A stretch of 20,852 bases of DNA from an uncultured Collinsella sp. (GTDB lineage Bacteria; Actinomycetota; Coriobacteriia; Coriobacteriales; Coriobacteriaceae). Positions 1 to 6,093 of this stretch are shown in pieces; the stretch's first letter is position 1, and each line of letters starts with the position of its first letter. The notes under the pieces are model-generated. The model had not been told where the DNA came from and ran no database searches. It saw only the letters and a list, made by a program, of their open reading frames with translations. The translations under genes and the position numbers were made by a program. The stretch lies in contig UQIY01000040.1 of assembly GCA_900541195.1 (NCBI GenBank), forward strand, positions 1 to 20,852, in the 5' to 3' direction.

Positions 1-48
1 TCTACACCCTAGAGTTCGTCGGCAGCGTCAGATGTGTATAAGAGACAG
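1..48 (+). other. Illumina Nextera adapter (P5 end, i5 index, Read 1, mosaic end)
   Basis: This is synthetic library DNA. Bases 1-7 are the end of the P5 primer (TCTACAC), 8-15 are an 8-base index (CCTAGAGT, which I recall as Nextera S516), 16-29 are TCGTCGGCAGCGTC, and 30-48 are the Tn5 mosaic end AGATGTGTATAAGAGACAG. The match is exact throughout. Genomic sequence starts at base 49. An ATG inside the mosaic end gives the well-known false N-terminus MCIRDR in the frame of the first gene. Confidence 0.98.
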
Positions 49-2260
49 GGCTAAGACCGAGCATGCCAATGCGCTCGCGGCGCTGGCCGACGCTCAGACC
101 AAGCTCTCGGCCGCTAAGGACGAGAAGGTTGCCGCCGACCAAGCGCTCGACCAGGCGAAGGCTCAAAAGCAGCAGGCCGACCAGGCTGTGGCTCAGGCAC
201 AGGCCAAGCTCGACGCTGCCCAGGCTACGGCGAACGCCTCGGCGGAAAACTACCGCCAGGGCGCCATCGCGTTCTTTAAGAGCGTGGGTGCCGACGATGC
301 GGCGGATTTGATCCTCAACTGCAAATATGCCAGCCTTACCAAGGTGGGCGAGGAGGTTGACGCGACGAGTCTGGCCAACATGAAGCAAGCAATTGTGTGG
401 CTCAAGGCGTGCAACGAGTACCGCAAGAGCGTCGGCTTGAGCGAGCTCAAGGTGACGTACAACATGATGGCGACCGCCATTGCCGATGCGAACTACTCCG
501 ACACCAAGGTTGCCCATGCTCAGCAGTTCAACGTGGGCGAAAACGTGGCGTGGAACTACGGAAGCGATCCGTTCATCCAGTGGGTCGATCAGGAAAAGGC
601 CGTCTTTGACCGCGCTGCGGCTACGCTGGGAGCGACGGGCCTTACGGGGAATGCTGCTTTCGATTTTTATCGTCAGCATGGTGACGAAGTGGACCGCTAC
701 GTTGCTGCGCATGGCGGGAGCGTGCATACAGTCGGTCACTACATGAATGTGATCGATCCCGATTACACCGTGACGGGCATGGGGGTTTGCACGCGCGGGA
801 CGATGAACCGTTGGCTTACGCAGGCGCAGACGTTCTCTATGTCTGGAGGATGGTACACGAATGCCGCCAATCCGATGACGGTTGCCGAATACGAGGCTGC
901 GCTTAATGCGTGGTGTGACTCGTTGGCAAATCCTGGGCAGGGCGTGGACGCGGCTCGTCAGGAGCTTTCTGCCGCTCAGGGCGCGGCTGCGCAGGCTGGC
1001 GGCAAGGTGAGCGCCGCGTCGCAGGCCGCCGCTGCAAGGCAGGCTCAAGTCGATGCTGCTGCCGCCGATGTTGACGTTGCTACCGCTGGGGTCTCGGATA
1101 CCCAGGCTGCCGTGGGGGAGAAGCAGGCCGCGGCTGAGGCCGCTGCGCGTGCCGTGGCTGATGCCCGCGCCGACGTGGATGCTGCCGGCGCTGCGGTTGC
1201 CGCGGCGCAGAGTGTCGTGACTGCCAAGTCTGATGAACTCGATGTCGCCAAGGGCAAGGCTGCCGCTGCCCGGCGTGCGCTGGATGCCGCTCGCGCCGGC
1301 GTTGGCGACAAGGAGAGCGCGCTTGCTACCGCCCAGGATGAGCTGGCTGCGTACTCTGCCGACGTTGCCGCTGCACAGCGTGCACTTGATGCGGCTTCGG
1401 CGGCGCTCGAGGGGGCGCGTGCCGTTCAGGCTGACGCGCAGGCTGCAGTGAATGCCGCGCAGGGTGCGGCAGGCCAGGCAGATGCCGACGTCGCTGCTGC
1501 CCAGGCCGAGCTTGTTGCCGCCCAGGCTGCTGCGAGCGGTGCCGGCACGGCTGTGACCGCAGCTCAGGCCGCATCCGTCGCGGCTGCTGCTCGTGCGGCT
1601 CAGCTACATGATGCCGCCGCGGCGCTTGCTCAGGCGACGGAGGACAAGGCCGCTGCCGATGCTGCTGTTGAGGCCGCGGCTTCGGCGAAGACTGATGCCG
1701 AGTCTGGCGTGACTGCGGCGGATGACGCCGTAACGGATGCGACCGCTGATCGCGATGCTTCTGCCGCCGCGGTTGCCCGCTTGCGCAGGATTAACCTTGC
1801 CGACGCCATCGCTAGCGGCCGTGCCAACGATGCGGATGAGGTGCTCAACGCTAAGATCGCCGCAGCGCATGATGCCGCCGAGCGTGCCGCAGCTGCCAAG
1901 ATTGAGCTCGACGCTGCCGTTGCTGCGACGGATGCTGTGGCACCTGCCTACTTGGAGGCGCTTGCCAACTATACCGCCGCCAAGGCCGAGCTCGACCAGA
2001 CTATTGTCGAGCTCAACGCCGAGATCGCTCGCCAAGAGGCCGCCGAGCGCGGGAATGGCGAGCAGACTCAGCCTGCGACGCGGGTGACGTGCCAGGCCAA
2101 GCACATGACCTCGGCGTCAGGGGTCACCACGCCGCAGACGACGATGCCCGCCACGGGCGATGCGTCCGACCTGCTGGGCGAGACCTTCGTAATCGGCGGC
2201 ACGGTCCTGGTTGCCGCCGGCGTATTCCTCTCCGACAAGCGCCGCCAACTGATCCGTTAG
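49..2260 (+). CDS. CAP-domain, Ala-rich coiled-coil surface protein with sortase signal (5' truncated)
   Basis: Partial gene whose 5' end is lost at the adapter; the first complete genomic codon is at 50. The order is: an Ala/Gln/Lys coiled coil (about 50-240); a CAP/SCP-like domain (about 360-900) with GENVAW at 536-553 and a His in VGHYMNVIDP near 737, matching the conserved Glu and His of the family; a very long Ala/Asp-rich coiled coil with almost no proline (about 950-2050); and a cell-wall sorting signal. That signal is MPATG at 2144-2158 (an LPXTG variant with Met for Leu), then a hydrophobic stretch and the basic tail SDKRRQLIR. This predicts a protein exported and covalently anchored by a sortase, with the CAP domain held away from the wall on the rod. 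The missing part should hold the signal peptide. CAP function in gut bacteria is not established; adhesion or host interaction is inference. The stop is followed by a dispersed repeat and a strong terminator. Confidence 0.88.
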
Positions 2261-2284
2261 GGACGGAGGAAAACGGATCATTTT
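2260..2284 (+). repeat. Dispersed GGGACGGAGG dyad, copy 1
   Basis: The string starts GGGACGGAGGAAAACGGATC and ends in ATTTT. The complement of the same 23-base core recurs at 5932-5955, and a diverged copy lies at 11688-11730. Here GATCCGTT (2251-2258, inside the gene end) can pair with AACGGATC (2272-2279), so the repeat forms a small dyad directly upstream of the terminator. Confidence 0.7.
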
Positions 2285-2330
2285 CGGCGCGCGCCGCAAG
2301 GGCATGGGTCCTGCGGCGCGCGCCGCTTTT
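2285..2330 (+). terminator. Rho-independent terminator of the surface-protein gene
   Basis: A perfect 14-bp G+C-only stem pairs CGGCGCGCGCCGCA (2285-2298) with TGCGGCGCGCGCCG (2312-2325), with a 13-nt loop and then C and TTTT. It lies 25 bp after the stop at 2260. Confidence 0.88.
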
Positions 2331-2358
2331 ATCTTCAAGATTAATTAAGGAGGGACAT

Positions 2359-2715
2359 ATGCAAATTAGAGGAGAGGCCGCGATTGCCTGTGGGTTCATG
2401 GCGGGCTTGGCAACGGGGCTGCTGTTCGATGGATGTTTCGACAGCTACATCAATCGATTCTGCGATTCTGATTTTCCGAGAGGCTGGCCTCGGAAAACGG
2501 CACCGGCTCGTCAAAAGGCGGATGCGCCCATCAAGTCCCGCAGCGTGGCTGCTTCAAAAACCAAGGTGATCGTCACCAAGAACGGCAAGATTTATCACCG
2601 TTCTGGGGGATGCAAAAACCTTCCTCAAAATGCCATTAGAACAAGCGTGCCACTGGCGACCGCGCTCAAACGAGGAAAGACCCCCTGTTCAGTATGTTGC
2701 CCGCCAGTGGCTTAG
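2359..2715 (+). CDS. Small membrane-anchored protein with C-terminal Cys-rich (putative zinc) module
   Basis: The product is 118 aa. The ATG at 2359 has a strong ribosome-binding site (AAGGAGGG, 2348-2355), so I prefer it to more upstream in-frame codons. Residues about 5-27 are hydrophobic (AAIACGFMAGLATGLLF) and look like an uncleaved signal or single membrane helix. A basic linker follows, then a C-terminal module with the pattern V-T-K-x-G-K-x-Y-H-R...C-K-N-L...A-x-x-R-G-x-x-P-C-x-x-C. I recognise this as the short HR-C-L ... PC-x-C element seen at the ends of many secreted nucleases and small Gram-positive exported proteins, and it probably binds one metal ion. Here the module stands without a nuclease. 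Its function is unknown. It is followed by a 153-bp gap before the next start. Confidence 0.75.
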   Translation: MQIRGEAAIACGFMAGLATGLLFDGCFDSYINRFCDSDFPRGWPRKTAPARQKADAPIKSRSVAASKTKVIVTKNGKIYHRSGGCKNLPQNAIRTSVPLATALKRGKTPCSVCCPPVA

Positions 2716-2868
2716 ACGATTCTTCGGGGGTGTTCTGCAAGGATATGGGTCCCTGCGGATACATGGGTTTAAAAACGTGTCCGCACGACATGTGACACTT
2801 GCTCTGCCGCCCTGCTCTGCCGCGGCGGCATGAAGCTGAACAACGACCCTCTAAGGAGCTCGATATTG

Positions 2869-3108
2869 ATGAGTGACAACACCAAGCATCTCGCAAAGAA
2901 GTGCGTCAAGGACGCGGGGCCGTGCCTCGCGTTGTGCCTTGCCGGCGCAGCGGTCGCGCTGCTGGCTGTTCTGGGGCCGTTCGACGTGCTCCGAAGTGCC
3001 AGCTCTCTGCACGTTTGCATGGCCCTTGCCGGCGCCATGATAACCGGTGGCGTGCTCGATCTGATTTTTTGGGTGCTTGACCCGTTTGGATGGAAGAATG
3101 AAGGGTGA
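2869..3108 (+). CDS. Small two-helix membrane protein, unknown function
   Basis: The product is 79 aa from the ATG at 2869, chosen because AAGGAG (2853-2858) lies 10 nt upstream; an in-frame ATG at 2830 has no such site. It has a short basic N-terminus (SDNTKHLAKKCVKD), a hydrophobic helix at about residues 19-36 (CLALCLAGAAVALLAVLG) and a second at about 49-70 ending in LIFWVLDPFGWKNEG. I do not recognise the family. The stop is 40 bp before the likely start of the first phosphoesterase on the same strand, so the three genes may form one transcript. It could be a membrane partner of those enzymes, but nothing in the sequence proves that. Confidence 0.65.
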   Translation: MSDNTKHLAKKCVKDAGPCLALCLAGAAVALLAVLGPFDVLRSASSLHVCMALAGAMITGGVLDLIFWVLDPFGWKNEG

Positions 3109-3148
3109 GCCCTAAAGGATGGATACCCCGCAGCAACAGGAGGTCCCC

Positions 3149-3787
3149 GTGATCTGGTTTACCAGCGATACTCACTTTGGGCATGAGAACATGCTACGGC
3201 TTAGCGATAGGCCTTGGTCGACTGTTGCGCAGATGAACGACGCCATGGTCGCCAACATTAACAGCAAAGTTGCTGCGGATGACGAGCTCTACATCTTGGG
3301 CGACTTTAGCTTTAAGATGACGGTCCAAGATGCCTACGAGCTGCGCAAAAGCATTGCCTGCAAACGCGTCCACCTGCTGCCCGGCAACCATGACAAGGAC
3401 TGGACGCAGCCTGCGGTAGCGGATGCTTTTATCGTCGAGCCGCCCATTTGCGTGCTCAAGATCAACCGCCAAAAAATCGTGTTGAGTCACTATCCCATGG
3501 TCGACTGGCAGGGCATGTCGCACGGCAGTTGGCATCTGCACGGGCATATCCACAGCTGCGGCGGCGAGTACAACAAGTTCAACCTCAGGCAGGGGCTGCT
3601 GCGCTATGACGTGGGTGTGGACGCTAACAGCTACGCCCCCGTGAGCCTGGAGGAGCTCAGGTCGTGGTTTGCGCAGGTAGACGAGCCGATGCGGTGCGTT
3701 AAATGGCCGTGGTGGGTCAACGCCACGGGTGACGAGCAGATCGAGCACGATCTCGAAGCCTATAAGAGGGAAGTGGTGATCCGATGA
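3149..3787 (+). CDS. Calcineurin-like metallophosphoesterase (first of a pair)
   Basis: The product is 212 aa from a GTG at 3149. I chose this start because AGGAGG (3138-3143) sits 5 nt upstream and the protein then opens with IWFTSDTHFGHEN, as in its family; the in-frame ATG at 3119 has no proper ribosome-binding site. All metal-site motifs are present in order: D-x-H (SDTHFGHEN), GD (LGDFS), GNHD (PGNHDKDW), H (LSHYP) and GH-x-H (LHGHIHS). The N-terminus resembles the small phosphoesterases related to Aquifex AQ1575 (family knowledge). A Trp-rich extension follows the core (CVKWPWWVNATGDEQ). It is a predicted cytosolic two-metal hydrolase of phosphomonoesters or diesters; the substrate cannot be read from sequence. 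It overlaps the next gene by 4 bp (ATGA), implying translational coupling. Confidence 0.9.
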   Translation: MIWFTSDTHFGHENMLRLSDRPWSTVAQMNDAMVANINSKVAADDELYILGDFSFKMTVQDAYELRKSIACKRVHLLPGNHDKDWTQPAVADAFIVEPPICVLKINRQKIVLSHYPMVDWQGMSHGSWHLHGHIHSCGGEYNKFNLRQGLLRYDVGVDANSYAPVSLEELRSWFAQVDEPMRCVKWPWWVNATGDEQIEHDLEAYKREVVIR

Positions 3788-4509
3788 CGGTCTATGTGAC
3801 AGGCGATATTCACGGCGGCCTCGACATGCAAAAGCTGCGCGATTGGGAGCTTGGGGATAGTCTGACGAGCGACGACTATCTGATTGTTGCGGGCGACTTT
3901 GGCTTTCCGTGGGATTTCTCTGCCGAGGAGTGCGCCGACATCGCTTGGCTGGAGTCGCGCCCCTATACCGTGCTGCTCGTCGACGGCAACCACGAGCGTT
4001 TCGATCACTGGGCGGAGCGACCCATGGAGCTGTGGCACGGTGGGCTGACGCAGCGCCTGTCGGATACCTCTCCCATACGGCGCCTGACGCGTGGCGAGTT
4101 TTTTGAGCTTGACGGCTCAACGATCTTTACCATGGGCGGCGCCACGAGCGTTGACAAAGAGTACCGCATTCCCTATTCCAGCTGGTGGCCGCAGGAGCTG
4201 CCGGACGAGCGCAACTTTGAGGAGGCGCGGGCAAAGCTCGACAGCGTGGGCTGGAAGGTCGACTACGTAATCACCCACACCTGCTCTACGCGCATGCTTT
4301 CGCCCACGCTCTATCCGGCACCCGGCTGGAATTGCCCCGCCATTGATCGGCTTACGGCATTTTTCGATGAACTGGAAGATCGCTTGGACTTCAAGCGCTG
4401 GTACTACGGCCATTTTCATCGCGACGCCAACCCGGCCGAGCGCCACACCGTGCTCTACGACTGCATCGTTCGCCTGGGCGACGAACTCCAGCCCTGGGAT
4501 GTTGCGTAG
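3784..4509 (+). CDS. Calcineurin-like metallophosphoesterase (second of a pair)
   Basis: The product is 241 aa. The ATG lies inside the ATGA overlap with the preceding gene. The motifs are complete: GDIHG near the N-terminus, GDFGFPWDFS, DGNHERFDHW, a His in ITHTCSTRM, and YGHFHRD near the C-terminus. It is clearly related in fold to its neighbour but too different to look like a recent duplication: the first enzyme has DTHFGHEN and GNHDKDW, this one has DIHGGLDM and GNHERFDHW. This suggests two enzymes with different substrates working in one pathway, or as a hetero-oligomer (inference). No signal peptide is present. The stop lies only 15 bp from the stop of the convergent gluQ, and no terminator hairpin is visible between them. 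Confidence 0.9.
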   Translation: MTVYVTGDIHGGLDMQKLRDWELGDSLTSDDYLIVAGDFGFPWDFSAEECADIAWLESRPYTVLLVDGNHERFDHWAERPMELWHGGLTQRLSDTSPIRRLTRGEFFELDGSTIFTMGGATSVDKEYRIPYSSWWPQELPDERNFEEARAKLDSVGWKVDYVITHTCSTRMLSPTLYPAPGWNCPAIDRLTAFFDELEDRLDFKRWYYGHFHRDANPAERHTVLYDCIVRLGDELQPWDVA

Positions 4510-4524
4510 GGGCGAGGCGTTTGG

Positions 4525-5535
4525 CTACTCGGCAGTTACAGTGATGTTCTCGCGATGCGCACGGATGACGTCCCAGCTAAAGTATTCGACCAGCTGCTTG
4601 GCAGAGCGCGGTGTGGTGTCCGGTGCGATGCCCGTTTGCCCGGCGAGCCAGCCCAGCAATGCCTCGGGTGTGCCAAAGCGGGCGCGGAGCTCGCCCAGGT
4701 CCAGATCGCGATCGCGCTTGGAAAGGCGGCGGCCGTCCGGCGACATGAGCAGCGGAATATGCGCGTAGTGCGGCGTGGGAAGTCCCAGCAGATGCTGCAG
4801 GTAGATTTGGCGCGGCGTGGAGCCCAGCAGGTCGCATCCGCGCACGACCTCGGTAACACCCATGGCGGCGTCGTCGACCACCACGGCCAGCTGGTAGGCA
4901 AACACGCCGTCGCTGCGGCGCACCAAAAAATCGCCGCACTCGGTGGCGAGTGCCTCGCATTGGGCCCCGTACGTGCGGTCCACGAATTCGATCACGTCGC
5001 CTGCGAGGTCGTCGATGTCGGGCACGCGTAGGCGCGTGGCCGGGGCGCGCAGGGCACTGCGGCGGGCGACCTCTTCGGCCGAAAGGCCTCGGCAGGCGCC
5101 GCGGTAGATGGGCGTGCCGTCGCTGGCGTGCGGCGCGCTGGCGGCGTGGAGCTCGGCGCGCGTGCAAAAGCAGGGATAGGTGAGGCCGGCGTCTTGCAGC
5201 TGGTGCAAGGCGCTCTCGTACAGGTCGAGGCGATCGTGCTGGTAGTAGGGGCCTTCGTCCCACTGAAGCCCTAGCCAGGCCAGATCGTCAATCAGCTGAG
5301 CGGCAAGCTCGGGGCGCTTGCAGCGATCGTCCAGGTCCTCGATGCGCAGCACGATGTTGCCGCCCTGGCTGCGGGCCGAAAGCCACGAGCACAGGCAACT
5401 GAACACGTTGCCCAGGTGCATGCGGCCCGAGGGCGACGGGGCAAAACGGCCCACGACAGGTGCGGGAACGGAGGCGGGTTGCGACGTTGGTGCATCCGCG
5501 GCGGGCGTTACTATGTTGCGTGTTTTGATATCCAT
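4525..5535 (-). CDS. gluQ: Glutamyl-Q tRNA(Asp) synthetase
   Basis: The product is 336 aa from the ATG at 5535 (MDIKTRNIV). It is a class I synthetase catalytic core without an anticodon-binding domain. The HIGH-type motif is GRMHLGN (residues 37-43, after RFAPSPS), RIEDLD is at 64-69, and the KMSKS-type motif is RRLSKRD (about residue 265). Cys122-x-Cys124 ... Tyr144-x3-Cys148 matches the zinc site known from E. coli YadB and separates it from full GluRS. The family charges glutamate onto the queuosine base of tRNA(Asp) in the cytosol. It is slightly longer than the usual roughly 300 residues because of an Ala/Pro/Thr-rich N-terminal stretch of about 25 residues. No ribosome-binding site precedes the ATG, and a TATACT -10 box ends 7 nt upstream of it, so the message may be leaderless. 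The frame stays open further upstream, but that part lacks family similarity. Confidence 0.9.
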   Translation of the reverse strand: MDIKTRNIVTPAADAPTSQPASVPAPVVGRFAPSPSGRMHLGNVFSCLCSWLSARSQGGNIVLRIEDLDDRCKRPELAAQLIDDLAWLGLQWDEGPYYQHDRLDLYESALHQLQDAGLTYPCFCTRAELHAASAPHASDGTPIYRGACRGLSAEEVARRSALRAPATRLRVPDIDDLAGDVIEFVDRTYGAQCEALATECGDFLVRRSDGVFAYQLAVVVDDAAMGVTEVVRGCDLLGSTPRQIYLQHLLGLPTPHYAHIPLLMSPDGRRLSKRDRDLDLGELRARFGTPEALLGWLAGQTGIAPDTTPRSAKQLVEYFSWDVIRAHRENITVTAE

Positions 5536-5542
5536 GCGGACG

Positions 5543-5548
5543 AGTATA
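5543..5548 (-). promoter_or_regulatory. Putative -10 box of gluQ (leaderless message?)
   Basis: TATACT on the minus strand, 7 nt before the gluQ ATG. I see no good -35 hexamer at 16-18 bp. Transcription would begin at or next to the start codon, consistent with the missing ribosome-binding site. Confidence 0.4.
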
Positions 5549-5672
5549 GCGCGGGGCACGGTAGGGAAGGCGTTTCCGTGGCTCGCAAGTTGGCGGCGCT
5601 GCGCATTGCGCACGGTGGGTCTGCGGCCCAACGTCTCGATCGCCGTACGCCGACTCGGCCTCACAAACGACA

Positions 5673-5708
5673 GAAACCCCGGCAGCTCTTCGCAACTGCC
5701 GGGGTTTC
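5673..5708 (-). terminator. Perfect hairpin, terminator-like
   Basis: GAAACCCCGGCAG (5673-5685) pairs perfectly with CTGCCGGGGTTTC (5696-5708) around a 10-nt loop. On the minus strand the stem is followed by TTTCTGTCGTTTG, a moderate U-rich tail, so it would end a minus-strand transcript coming from about 5930. No gene is visible for it to serve, and the strand is uncertain. Confidence 0.5.
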
Positions 5709-5931
5709 CGCGGAAAAGGGGGACATGATCCTCGAGCGAACGGCAAAGGGGCAAACCGTTTTCGCTCAACTGCTTTATGCCCCTCGACTGGCGGCTCAAT
5801 CAGCGCATGCCGCGCCCACACAAAGCCGCTACACCTGTGACGGAGCTGTGAAGTGGTATCTATTGCTGGCGCGGGACTCAGCCCAAGAGTGTCTCAAACG
5901 ACAAATTTGTTGCTGTCTGTCGATTCAACCC

Positions 5932-5966
5932 AATGATCCGTTTTCCTCCGTCCCCAATGGATCATT
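5932..5966 (-). repeat. Dispersed GGGACGGAGG dyad, copy 2
   Basis: On the minus strand it reads through the same 23-base core as copy 1 (GGGACGGAGG, AAAACGG, ATCATT). It is bounded by a perfect dyad, AATGATCC (5932-5939) and GGATCATT (5959-5966). Confidence 0.7.
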
Positions 5967-6093
5967 TTCCAAGTGCCGGGGTGCGGGCGTGACTTTCATC
6001 CCGTTTGGCGCTCCGGTCGCCTAGATATTCGTCATGCGTACCCGCAAACGTGGGACAATGGCGCTGTTGGTTTTACAGACAAAGGATGTGCCT

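Larger units (their letters stand above)
5549..6093. other. Gene-poor interval with hairpins and a dispersed repeat
   Basis: No convincing gene lies in this stretch between gluQ and the DUF2207 gene. The open frames on both strands lack ribosome-binding sites and family motifs, and one only extends gluQ upstream. What can be seen is: a perfect 13-bp hairpin (5673-5708); a second imperfect dyad, GAGCGAACGG (5733-5742) against CCGTTTTCGCTC (about 5756-5767); an undescribed stretch of about 160 bp (5768-5931); and a dispersed repeat (5932-5966). The hairpins could belong to a small RNA or mark the remains of a lost gene; I cannot decide. Confidence 0.55.

Noticed and set aside
32..49. ATG start of the first gene at base 32
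   Set aside because: It is inside the Tn5 mosaic end of the sequencing adapter (MCIRDR artefact).
960..2050. Ala-codon-rich repetitive DNA, considered as a tandem repeat or CRISPR-like array
   Set aside because: It has no fixed repeat unit or spacer pattern. It encodes a coiled coil.
3119..3148. ATG at 3119 as the start of the first phosphoesterase
   Set aside because: It has no spaced ribosome-binding site, and the GTG at 3149 has AGGAGG at 5 nt and the family-typical N-terminus.
3194..4120. 308-codon minus-strand frame opposite the two phosphoesterases
   Set aside because: Both plus-strand enzymes have complete catalytic motifs, and the opposite frame has none.
5536..5799. 88-codon upstream extension of gluQ
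   Set aside because: The extra residues cross the terminator-like hairpin and show no synthetase similarity. The ATG at 5535 is more plausible.
5709..5931. Possible tRNA, tmRNA or riboswitch in the gene-poor interval
   Set aside because: I found no cloverleaf, no tmRNA or SRP RNA core motifs and no aptamer I recognise; it is left as undescribed.
5416..6024. 202-codon plus-strand frame between gluQ and the DUF2207 gene
   Set aside because: It begins inside gluQ, crosses a perfect hairpin and a dispersed repeat, and has no ribosome-binding site or family similarity.
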